Positions 57,293-64,000 of a stretch of 64,000 bases of DNA are shown piece after piece. Under the pieces are notes generated by a model. It worked only from the letters and a program-made list of their open reading frames with translations. It was not told where the DNA came from and did no database searches. Each line of letters opens with the position of its first letter. Within the stretch, counting starts at the first letter, position 1. Source of the DNA: Peribacillus frigoritolerans (GTDB taxonomy: Bacteria; Bacillota; Bacilli; Bacillales; Bacillaceae); assembly GCF_004358755.1 (NCBI RefSeq), contig NZ_SMZY01000001.1, positions 1,054,001 to 1,118,000 on the forward strand, written 5' to 3'. The position numbers and the translations under genes were made by a program.

Positions 57293-57351
57293 TAACAGTT
57301 GCAAAACCGTCTGGGGAAGAGTAGACTTTTTAACAAACGTAAATATGAAAT

Positions 57352-57436
57352 CGGGAGCTTGTGGAATCAGGCTGAGAGTACGGCTAACTGCCGAAGACCG
57401 AATGAACCTGTTGGATAATGCCAGCGCAGGGATGTG
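57352..57436 (+). ncRNA. TPP riboswitch (THI element)
   Basis: The aptamer shows GGGAGCTTGTGG, CTGAGAGTACGG (57372-57383), AGACCGAATGAACCTG and GGATAATGCCAGCGCAGGGA, matching the conserved thiamine pyrophosphate-binding core. A hairpin terminator follows, so TPP should switch off thiMDE transcription. Confidence 0.95.
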
Positions 57437-57449
57437 ATTCAAGGATACA

Positions 57450-57488
57450 TATGAGCACTTTGCCGCGGCAGAGTGCTCTTTATTTTTA
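57450..57488 (+). terminator. TPP riboswitch expression-platform terminator
   Basis: GAGCACT and AGTGCTC, with an inner TGCC/GGCA pair, form a stem followed by a T-rich run just before thiM. Confidence 0.82.
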
Positions 57489-57500
57489 GGAGGGGAAAAC

Positions 57501-58325
57501 ATGATAGAACCGAAGACAATTGCAGCGGCTTTAGAAAAACTAAGAACAGAAAAACCTCTGGTGCACAATATTACAAATGTGGTAGTCACAAATTTTACAG
57601 CCAATGGCCTTTTGGCAATCGGGGCATCCCCAGTCATGGCTTATGCAAAAGAAGAAGTGGCAGATATGGCTAAAATTGCAGGGGCACTCGTATTAAATAT
57701 TGGTACTTTAAATGAAGAAAATGTAGAAGCGATGCTGATTGCAGGTAAATCTGCAAATAAGCATAACGTGCCGGTTATTTTTGATCCGGTTGGGGCAGGG
57801 GCAACACCGTATCGTACGGAAACGGCACGCAAAATCGTTAAGGAATTGAGTGTCGCTGTTGTAAGAGGGAATGCTGCAGAAATAGCTAATGTAGTTGGAG
57901 AAAACTGGGCGATTAGAGGAGTCGACTCCGGTGATAGCGAAGGAGACTTAATTGCGCTTGCTGTAAAAGCTGCAAAACAGTTAAACACGATTGCCGTAAT
58001 TACTGGAGAACAAGATATTGTTTCAGATGGGTCAAAAACGTATATTTGCAATAATGGTGATTCCCTTTTAACTAAAGTAACGGGTGCAGGATGTTTGTTA
58101 ACCTCTGTTATCGGCGCATTTTGTGCAGTTGAAAAAGACCATGTTCTTGCTTCAGCAGCAGCACTTGCGGTATACGGGATTGCAGCGGAACTTGCAGCGA
58201 AAGGCATTGAATATGAAAGCCCAGGCAGCTTTCAAATCGAGCTTTTGAACAATCTTTATCATATATCAGCAGAAGACATTCAAAAAATGTCTTTGCTAGA
58301 GGAGGTTAACCATGTCAATCTCTAA
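57501..58325 (+). CDS. thiM: Hydroxyethylthiazole kinase
   Basis: This 274-residue kinase phosphorylates 4-methyl-5-hydroxyethylthiazole for thiamine salvage. It shows the N-terminal [33 protein letters not shown] near 95, and the nucleotide/anion-hole motif [14 protein letters not shown] near 195 with the catalytic Cys. GGAGGGG precedes the ATG. It is the first gene after the TPP riboswitch and overlaps thiD by 14 bases. Confidence 0.95.
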   Translation: MIEPKTIAAALEKLRTEKPLVHNITNVVVTNFTANGLLAIGASPVMAYAKEEVADMAKIAGALVLNIGTLNEENVEAMLIAGKSANKHNVPVIFDPVGAGATPYRTETARKIVKELSVAVVRGNAAEIANVVGENWAIRGVDSGDSEGDLIALAVKAAKQLNTIAVITGEQDIVSDGSKTYICNNGDSLLTKVTGAGCLLTSVIGAFCAVEKDHVLASAAALAVYGIAAELAAKGIEYESPGSFQIELLNNLYHISAEDIQKMSLLEEVNHVNL

Positions 58326-59133
58326 AGCACTTACGATTGCAGGCTCTGACAGCGGGGGAGGAGCAGGAATTCAGGCAGATTTAAAAACGTTTCAAGAATT
58401 GAATGTGTATGGAATGTCTGCCATTACTGCGATAACCGCACAAAACACGCTGGGTGTCCATGGGGTCTTTCCTTTAACAGCGGAAGCGGTTGTGCAGCAG
58501 ATTGAAGCGATTGGCTCAGATCTTGGAGCTGACGCTATAAAAACAGGGATGCTCTTTAATAGTGAAATTATTGAGGCAGTTTCTGAACAAATTAAAATTT
58601 TTAACTGGAGCAAAGTGATTGTAGATCCTGTTATGATTGCAAAGGGGGGTGCATCACTTTTGCAGGATGAAGCAGTCGAAGCAGTGAAAAACCATTTGCT
58701 TCCGCTTGCTTTGATTGTTACTCCAAACATTCCAGAAGCTGAAGTGCTGACAGGCATGAAAATTCATACTCTTGATGATCGCCGGGCTGCAGCTGAAATT
58801 CTGCACTCTTTAGGCGTCAAGAATGTTGTCATTAAGGGCGGGCATGTTGAAAACGAAAACCAGTTAGTGGATTTATTATATGATGGAACTGAGTTCAGTT
58901 ATTTTTCAAGTGAACGGATAGAGACAAAAAATACGCATGGTACGGGTTGTACATTTGCAGCAGCAATCACAGCTGAAATGGCTAAAGGAAACACAGTCTA
59001 TCATTCAGTAGAAACCGCCGTGTCATTTATTCAGGAAGCGATTAAAGAAGATCTTGAAATAGGGCAGGGGCACGGACCTACAAATCATTGGGCTTACCAG
59101 CAGAAAAAGAGGCAATCTTTACATGTGGAATGA
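58312..59133 (+). CDS. thiD: Hydroxymethylpyrimidine (phosphate) kinase
   Basis: This 273-residue ribokinase-fold kinase makes HMP pyrophosphate for thiamine synthesis. It shows [18 protein letters not shown] near residues 9-26, DPVMIAKGG near 105 and the GTGCTFAAA active-site loop near 212 with the catalytic Cys. The start overlaps thiM, and AGAGGAGG lies just before it. The end overlaps thiE. A ThiD/PdxK double function is seen in some Bacillus homologues, but the operon favours ThiD. Confidence 0.94.
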   Translation: MSISKALTIAGSDSGGGAGIQADLKTFQELNVYGMSAITAITAQNTLGVHGVFPLTAEAVVQQIEAIGSDLGADAIKTGMLFNSEIIEAVSEQIKIFNWSKVIVDPVMIAKGGASLLQDEAVEAVKNHLLPLALIVTPNIPEAEVLTGMKIHTLDDRRAAAEILHSLGVKNVVIKGGHVENENQLVDLLYDGTEFSYFSSERIETKNTHGTGCTFAAAITAEMAKGNTVYHSVETAVSFIQEAIKEDLEIGQGHGPTNHWAYQQKKRQSLHVE

Positions 59134-59779
59134 GGAAATGCGTTCAAAACTCCAGCTGTATTTTATCATGGGAAGCACAAACTGTAAGCAAGATCCTGAA
59201 AAAGTCCTCCTGGATGCCATTGATGGAGGCATTACGATGTTTCAGTTCAGGGAAAAGGGAGAAGGCGCTCTTACAGGAACTGAAAAAATAAACCTGGCAC
59301 AGAAACTGCAGCATCTATGCAAAGAGCATGCCATTCCATTTATCGTAAATGATGACATAGAACTCGCTCTTGCTTTAAACGCGGATGGGGTTCATATCGG
59401 TCAGGATGATGAAGATGCAAGTACAGTCAGAAAGAAATTAGGTGAAGGAAAAATAGTAGGTGTTTCAGCCCATGCGCTTATGGAAGTTAAGAAGGCTATT
59501 GCTGATGGAGCCGACTATATCGGGGCTGGACCCATTTATCCGACACGTACAAAGGCAGACGCTGAACCTGTTAAAGGAACTTCTCTTATTGAAGAAGTAA
59601 GGAAAACCGGTATAAGGATTCCTATTGTTGGCATTGGCGGAATTAATGAAGGGAATGCCAGTGCGGTAATAGATGCAGGAGCAGATGGAGTATCCGTAAT
59701 TACTGCAATCAGTCTTGCGGCAGATGTGTTTGAACGTTCTTCTGCATTGAAGAAAGCAGTTGCTGGAATTTCAGAGTAA
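59123..59779 (+). CDS. thiE: Thiamine-phosphate synthase
   Basis: This 218-residue TIM-barrel enzyme couples HMP-pyrophosphate and thiazole phosphate into thiamine phosphate. It shows YFIMGS near 15, FQFREKG (pyrophosphate loop, near 40), [10 protein letters not shown] near 75, GVSAHA near 115, and [12 protein letters not shown] near 135. It overlaps thiD by 11 bases, completing a thiMDE operon. This set serves salvage of both precursors; no thiC or thiG is present here. A terminator follows. Confidence 0.95.
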   Translation: MWNEEMRSKLQLYFIMGSTNCKQDPEKVLLDAIDGGITMFQFREKGEGALTGTEKINLAQKLQHLCKEHAIPFIVNDDIELALALNADGVHIGQDDEDASTVRKKLGEGKIVGVSAHALMEVKKAIADGADYIGAGPIYPTRTKADAEPVKGTSLIEEVRKTGIRIPIVGIGGINEGNASAVIDAGADGVSVITAISLAADVFERSSALKKAVAGISE

Positions 59780-59782
59780 TAG

Positions 59783-59823
59783 AAAACGTGCAAATCTTGA
59801 GAATGATTTGCACGTTTTTTGTT
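59783..59823 (+). terminator. Terminator after thiMDE
   Basis: AAAACGTGCAAATC and GATTTGCACGTTTT form a 14-bp stem with an 8-base loop, then T6. Confidence 0.88.
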
Positions 59824-59964
59824 TCTTTAATTTTTTAACTTGGATGATTGACCAGAATGTTAAATTGTTTAAAAAGGATTAAAAGAAAAAGCATAGAATT
59901 AAAGGGAGAAAGATTTTAATAAAAAAGCATCAATAATATTATTATGTAAAGTGGAGCGGATAAA

Positions 59965-60420
59965 ATGATAAAGCACCTAAACCATAAAGATTACAGCACA
60001 GCAGAAAAAATTCTGGGGATACAAATCCCAGCTTACCTATGTGAAGCAGAAATAATCGGGTTCAGAGATATCCCCCAGCTTAAAGAAACCCCGGATGACA
60101 TTGCTGCTTCAACAGAAACCTTTATTGGCTGGATGATGGATCATGATATTCGCGGTGTACTGTCTTATGAAAGGGGAGAAGAATCTTTCAATATTTGCAG
60201 ATTAGTCGTTCATCCTGACTTTTTTCGATTAGGAATTGCTTCAACTCTGCTTGATTATCTTTTAAAAAAGAATTTGAATAAAAGAGTGACAGTATCTACC
60301 GGATCAAAGAATCACCCTGCTATAGCACTTTATCAATCTTTTGGTTTTGAAAAAACAAAAGAAATTGAAGCAGCTCCCGGTTTAAAAATAACATTGCTTC
60401 AAAACGGAAGAACAGATTAA
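59965..60420 (+). CDS. GNAT family N-acetyltransferase
   Basis: This 151-residue single-domain acetyltransferase has the acetyl-CoA loop RLVVHPDFFRLGIAS near residues 77-91 and the TVSTGSKNHPAIALYQSFGFEKT end typical of the fold. The substrate is unknown. A moderate ribosome site (GTGGAG) precedes the ATG. Its terminator overlaps the stop codon, separating it from the siderophore operon. Confidence 0.83.
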   Translation: MIKHLNHKDYSTAEKILGIQIPAYLCEAEIIGFRDIPQLKETPDDIAASTETFIGWMMDHDIRGVLSYERGEESFNICRLVVHPDFFRLGIASTLLDYLLKKNLNKRVTVSTGSKNHPAIALYQSFGFEKTKEIEAAPGLKITLLQNGRTD

Positions 60421-60438
60421 ATTCTGTTCTTTTTTTTG
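60405..60438 (+). terminator. Terminator overlapping GNAT stop codon
   Basis: GAACAGA and TCTGTTC form a stem around ATTAA, followed by T8. Confidence 0.75.
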
Positions 60439-60534
60439 TGAGAATATGTAATTGAACCATAGGTATGATGTTCTAGAATGAACGCGTATTTTTAAAGAAT
60501 GTATAGGCAGGAATGACTGATTTTTCAGAAGTGA

Positions 60535-60564
60535 TTGACATTGATAATCATTTTCAATTAAGAT
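60535..60564 (+). promoter_or_regulatory. Fur-controlled promoter of siderophore operon
   Basis: TTGACA (60535-60540), an 18-base spacer and TAAGAT (60559-60564) form a strong promoter. TGATAATCATTTTCA (60542-60556), a 7-1-7 Fur box with one mismatch, fills the spacer, so Fur-iron would directly block RNA polymerase. Confidence 0.82.
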
Positions 60565-60605
60565 TTATGTGTATTCACTTACAAGGAAGTAAGGAGCTGA
60601 ATCCT

Positions 60606-61250
60606 ATAGAAACGCGATATGAATTTGAAGCCATCATAGAGGACAGAGAGTTAAATCATACGATTTCGCTTCGTCCGTTAAAAATGACAGATTTAGACAT
60701 ATTATATGACTGGATGCACCAGCCCCATATTGCTCCTTTCTGGAAGCTGAATGTGAGTATAGAAGATTTTTATGCTTATTTAGAACGCTCAGTCAAAGCA
60801 GAGCACAAACGAGTGTTTCTATGTTTTGTAGATGACTTGCCTGCAGGCTATCTCATTGCTTATTCAATTCAGCATGATTCAATTAGTGACTTTTATCAGG
60901 CAGAACCGGGCGATCTTGGGATGCATTTATTAATTGGACCAAGAGAGCTTTTAAATAAAGAGGATGGCTTAATGATTGTCAGGGCGATGACTGCATTTCT
61001 TATGAAAAAATTCGGACCTGGAAGAATCATTGGCGAACCTGATATCAGAAACCGGATCGTCATTCCAATTTTAAAAGAGATTGGCGGATATGTTGCAGAT
61101 ACCATTTTGCTCCCTCACAAAAAAGCTGCACTCGTTATAGGGGAACACTATCGCTTTAAAGATTATATGTCTAATAAAAAAGTAACTTTTATCAAACTTC
61201 CAAGTGAAGATATTGAGCTATTAAATGTGGAAGGCAGGAGCAATATGTGA
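60606..61250 (+). CDS. Siderophore N-acyltransferase (IucB/RhbD type)
   Basis: This GNAT-fold enzyme of the aerobactin/rhizobactin type acylates an N-hydroxylated diamine. It shows ISLRPLKMTDLDILYDWMHQ, the AEPGDLGMHLLIGP motif and IGEPDIRN, all standard for the family. The frame is open back to 60513, but the promoter's expected start point (about 60571) lies downstream of the ATGs at 60513 and 60567. An AAGGAG at 60591-60596 is followed nine bases later by in-frame ATA at 60606, just before the family-like YEFE N terminus. Either AUA is used or the start is misassigned; ATG 60567 is the alternative. Confidence 0.82.
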   Translation: METRYEFEAIIEDRELNHTISLRPLKMTDLDILYDWMHQPHIAPFWKLNVSIEDFYAYLERSVKAEHKRVFLCFVDDLPAGYLIAYSIQHDSISDFYQAEPGDLGMHLLIGPRELLNKEDGLMIVRAMTAFLMKKFGPGRIIGEPDIRNRIVIPILKEIGGYVADTILLPHKKAALVIGEHYRFKDYMSNKKVTFIKLPSEDIELLNVEGRSNM

Positions 61251-62206
61251 AAACTCATCTCCCTATTGATGATGATATGAAAGAACTGCTGGACAGAATA
61301 GGTGCAAGAATGGCTGAACTCAAACACCCTCCATTAAGCGAGTTATCTGCTCTGCAGTCAAGGTATTTTTATAAAGAAGCACGAACATTTTTTCAAAGGA
61401 TTGAAGTAAACGGCTTAATGATTTACAACGAAAAGATTCAATCAGCTAATCATATTATTCCAGTACGAATTTATCAGCCAAAGTCATCGGAACTGCTGCC
61501 TGTATTGATATTTATGCATGGCGGAGGATGGGTATTTGGAGATCTCGAAAGTGCGGATTCCATGTGCCGGTATTTTGCAAAAAACGCCAATTGCCTGATT
61601 GTGTCCGTCGGATACCGGCTTGCGCCAGAGCACCCATTTCCTGCAGCGCTTATGGATGTTCTTGCTGTTTCAGAATGGGTTCCTCCCAACATCTCAAAAT
61701 GGAATGGGAATCCAGCACAACTTGCACTTGGAGGAGAATCTTCAGGAGCAAACCTTGCAGCCGCAGCTGTCAATTGGATAAATGATCAGGGAAAACAGAC
61801 GTTTAGATTGCAGGTTTTAATCACGCCTGTATTGAATCACAATTTTGACACAGAGTCTTATCGTTCCGGCTATTCGTTTAATCTGACAAAAGAAAAAATG
61901 GAATGGTTCTGGAATCATTATTTAAACGATCAAGAACAGGGGAAGAATCCATATGCATCACCGCTCCTTGCTGTAAAGGCAAGCGCCACTCCGGCAATGA
62001 TCGTGACTGTCCAATATGATCCATTAAGAGATGAAGGAAAGCAATATGCTGAAAAGCTTAAAGATTCAGGAGTTCCTGTCACATATCTATATTATGAAAA
62101 GCTGCTGCACAGCTTCCCAAATATGATAGGGCAAGTAAACAGGGCGGATCTTGCGATGATTGATTTGACTAATCAGCTAAAACTATTGCTGAGAAAAAAT
62201 TTTTAA
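61247..62206 (+). CDS. HSL-family alpha/beta hydrolase (esterase)
   Basis: This 319-residue esterase of the hormone-sensitive lipase group has HGGGWVFGD near residue 90, the nucleophile Ser in GGESSGANLA near 165, Asp near 262 in YDPLRDEG and His near 290 in LLHSF. The GTG start overlaps the acyltransferase stop by 4 bases (GTGA), so it is part of the siderophore operon. It may process the siderophore or its ferric complex, but this is inference from position; esterases acting on citrate-hydroxamates are not firmly known to me. Confidence 0.83.
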   Translation: MKTHLPIDDDMKELLDRIGARMAELKHPPLSELSALQSRYFYKEARTFFQRIEVNGLMIYNEKIQSANHIIPVRIYQPKSSELLPVLIFMHGGGWVFGDLESADSMCRYFAKNANCLIVSVGYRLAPEHPFPAALMDVLAVSEWVPPNISKWNGNPAQLALGGESSGANLAAAAVNWINDQGKQTFRLQVLITPVLNHNFDTESYRSGYSFNLTKEKMEWFWNHYLNDQEQGKNPYASPLLAVKASATPAMIVTVQYDPLRDEGKQYAEKLKDSGVPVTYLYYEKLLHSFPNMIGQVNRADLAMIDLTNQLKLLLRKNF

Positions 62207-62222
62207 TTTTTTTAAATGAGAA

Positions 62223-62237
62223 TGAGAATTATTTTCA
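62223..62237 (+). promoter_or_regulatory. Second Fur box, upstream of dat
   Basis: TGAGAATTATTTTCA matches the 7-1-7 Fur consensus TGATAATNATTATCA with two mismatches. It lies between the esterase gene and the aminotransferase gene and suggests an internal iron-regulated promoter. Confidence 0.68.
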
Positions 62238-62257
62238 AATAAGAAAGGTGATTATTT

Positions 62258-63610
62258 ATGCTAACGAATGAGTTTTACTTAAGCAGCCAGCGCAAGAGAG
62301 AATCGAATGCAAGGTCTTATCCGCGCAGAATTCCAATCGCGATCAGTGAGGCAGAAGGGATTTATGTGAAAGATGTTGAGAATAAAACCTACATAGATTG
62401 TTTGGCAGGGGCAGGCACTCTGGCACTTGGACACAATCATCCGGTAGTGATAGAAGCAATGGAAAATGTGATAAAAGGCAAGCGCCCGCTGCATACGCTC
62501 GATCTTACTACACCAATGAAAGAGGAGTTCGTTGAGGAACTGTTCGACGCTCTCCCGAAAAAATTTGCCGAAAATGCAAAAATCCAATTTTGCGGCCCAT
62601 CAGGCTCTGATGCGATAGAAGCGGCAATGAAACTTGTAAAAACAGCAACTGGCAGAGGCGGCATGCTATCCTTCCAGGGCGGTTATCACGGGATGACAAA
62701 TGGCTCGCTTAGTCTAATGGGCAACCTTGGACCGAAAAGCAAAATACCCAATTTAATGTCTGACGTTCACTTTCTCCCATATCCTTATTCGTACCGCTGT
62801 CCGTTTGGCATAGGAGGAGACGAGGGTGCAGCGATCGGCTCCACTTTCATAAACCGTACTCTGAACGATCCGGAATCGGGTATTGTGAAACCTGCGGGCA
62901 TGGTCATGGAAATCGTGCAAGGGGAAGGCGGCGCCATTCCAGCTCCTGATGCATGGGTAAGACAAGTACGAAAGATTTCAAATGAACAGCAAATTCCTCT
63001 CATCATCGATGAAGTGCAGACAGGCTTTGGCCGCACTGGAAAAATGTTTGCCTTTGAACATGCTGATATCAACCCTGATGTTGTTGTTCTTTCAAAAGCA
63101 ATCGGAGGAACACTGCCTTTAGCGGTTGTTGTTTATCATAAAGATCTTGATCAATGGGAACCTGGAGCACATTCCGGCACTTTCCGCGGGAATCAGATTG
63201 CGATTGCTGCCGGAACAGCAACAATGAAATTTATTAAGCAGGAAAAGCTTGATGAACAGGCAGCACTGCTTGGCGATTTCTTAATGCTGCGCTTAAAACA
63301 AATGAAGCAAGAAGTAACGTCTATTGGAGATGTTCGGGGATTAGGACTGATGGTAGGCGCTGAAATTGTAGATAAAACCGCAGCTGAAGATGCCATTGGC
63401 AGTTATCCTGCGCATCCGAAGCTCGCGAAGCTTATCCAGCAGGAATGCTTTAAACGGGGGCTTATCCTTGAGCTTGGGGGGCGCTTTGGCAGTGTGGTCC
63501 GGTTCTTGCCGCCGCTGATCATTTCAAGAGAACAGCTTGACACGGTATGTGATATATTTTTCGAATCTGTTAAAGCTGCAGAAAGAACACTCAGCCCAAG
63601 ATTAGTTTAG
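62258..63610 (+). CDS. dat: Diaminobutyrate-2-oxoglutarate aminotransferase (RhbA type)
   Basis: This 450-residue class III PLP aminotransferase makes L-2,4-diaminobutyrate from aspartate semialdehyde. It shows the cofactor region GPSGSDAIEAAMKL near 108, DEVQTGFGRTG near 250 and the PLP Lys in LSKAIGG near 276. Length and ends match RhbA/Dat enzymes of siderophore clusters. AAAGGTG precedes the ATG, and a Fur box lies just upstream. The decarboxylase gene follows after 12 bases. Confidence 0.92.
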   Translation: MLTNEFYLSSQRKRESNARSYPRRIPIAISEAEGIYVKDVENKTYIDCLAGAGTLALGHNHPVVIEAMENVIKGKRPLHTLDLTTPMKEEFVEELFDALPKKFAENAKIQFCGPSGSDAIEAAMKLVKTATGRGGMLSFQGGYHGMTNGSLSLMGNLGPKSKIPNLMSDVHFLPYPYSYRCPFGIGGDEGAAIGSTFINRTLNDPESGIVKPAGMVMEIVQGEGGAIPAPDAWVRQVRKISNEQQIPLIIDEVQTGFGRTGKMFAFEHADINPDVVVLSKAIGGTLPLAVVVYHKDLDQWEPGAHSGTFRGNQIAIAAGTATMKFIKQEKLDEQAALLGDFLMLRLKQMKQEVTSIGDVRGLGLMVGAEIVDKTAAEDAIGSYPAHPKLAKLIQQECFKRGLILELGGRFGSVVRFLPPLIISREQLDTVCDIFFESVKAAERTLSPRLV

Positions 63611-63622
63611 GATGTGGATCAT

Positions 63623-64000
63623 ATGATGTCAGCAGTCAAAGAAAAAACAACTTTTGAACATCTATTTTTATCAAATCATCAATTAAGCTTTCAATGTTAT
63701 GAAAATCAAATGACGCATGCGATGAACTCCGTTAAAAGGATAATGTCATCCAAGGATCCATACAGCGGGTTAAGTCCTTTTGACGTGAAGAATGAATTAG
63801 ATCAAGATTTTCCAGACTTTCAGCCTAAAACGAATCAAAATGAGCAAACGGTATATGAAAAGCTTACGGATACCATCACTTCAAATACCATTCATGTCAG
63901 CCATCCATCAACTGCTGCACATCTTCACTGTCCGCCAATGATTCCGGGTTTAGCAGCTGAAGCCATTATTTCCGGCTTAAACCAATCCATGGATTCATGG
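63623..64000 (+). CDS. L-2,4-diaminobutyrate decarboxylase (RhbB type), partial
   Basis: Only the first 126 residues are in the window. The visible N-terminal part includes VSHPSTAAHLHCPPMIPGLAAEAIISGLNQSMDSW, which is typical of group II PLP decarboxylases in siderophore clusters; these convert diaminobutyrate to 1,3-diaminopropane. It starts 12 bases after dat. Two ATGs in tandem at 63623 and 63626 are possible. The order aminotransferase-decarboxylase matches rhizobactin/schizokinen-type loci. Confidence 0.87.
   Translation, partial: MMSAVKEKTTFEHLFLSNHQLSFQCYENQMTHAMNSVKRIMSSKDPYSGLSPFDVKNELDQDFPDFQPKTNQNEQTVYEKLTDTITSNTIHVSHPSTAAHLHCPPMIPGLAAEAIISGLNQSMDSW

Overview
This window is chromosomal DNA from an endospore-forming Bacillaceae bacterium. 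The evidence is two GerA-type germinant receptor operons, sporulenol synthase, the glcU-gdh pair, a YhcN-type spore lipoprotein, a sigma-B type promoter, T-box and THI leaders, and the yojN-yojO-odhA-odhB order that I recall from Bacillus subtilis. The repeats and the diaminobutyrate siderophore genes suit a Metabacillus/Priestia/Bacillus-like species. The genus cannot be fixed from sequence alone. I found no tRNA, rRNA, prophage, insertion sequence or CRISPR array.

Layout. 1-2.85 kb: a minus-strand germinant receptor operon in A-B-C order, with the C gene cut by the window edge. 3.1-10.8 kb: yojN-yojO (MoxR ATPase plus VWA partner), then odhA-odhB behind a strong sigma-A promoter with a CcpA site at the start point. 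11-18.4 kb: an Old Yellow Enzyme oxidoreductase, a C45-type Ntn hydrolase, an RsbR-type STAS protein, and an S9 peptidase-SDR-Eis acetyltransferase run. 18.7-20.3 kb: two poorly characterised genes, one with an 11-G tract at its 5' end. 20.7-25.4 kb: sqhC, a 13-unit 52-bp tandem array, a DUF6501 gene, a 121-bp duplicated repeat, and an aldehyde dehydrogenase with a perfect cre site. 26.2-38.8 kb: glcU-gdh, a PAS-STAS regulator, a YhcN lipoprotein, a phospholipase D-like protein, a GNAT, a flavin monooxygenase-methyltransferase pair, an SDR, AlaX, and a cobalamin-binding protein overlapping a soluble histidine kinase. 39-50.9 kb: two YdjO paralogues, RecQ, PepF, a sigma-B type YtxH gene, an SDR, a RacA-like MerR coiled-coil protein, a DinB protein, and a MifM-like leader ORF before yidC2. 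51-57.3 kb: a T-box controlled NSS transporter, a LysE exporter, and a second germinant receptor operon in A-C-B order. 57.3-59.8 kb: a TPP riboswitch with thiM-thiD-thiE. 60.5-64 kb: the start of a Fur-controlled hydroxamate siderophore operon, with its decarboxylase gene cut by the window end.

The most notable signal is at 48.5-48.9 kb. A membrane-anchored leader ORF shows an I-x-x-W-x-x-K-x-x-R then acidic pattern like the MifM arrest peptide, and an 11-bp stem pairs with the yidC2 ribosome binding site. This looks like a divergent MifM translation-arrest sensor. Other items worth checking are the cobalamin/kinase pair lacking the CarH light-sensing histidines, a GerC protein without a lipobox cysteine, a siderophore gene whose only well-placed start is AUA, the poly-G tract that could switch reading frame, and several families of intergenic hairpin repeats.
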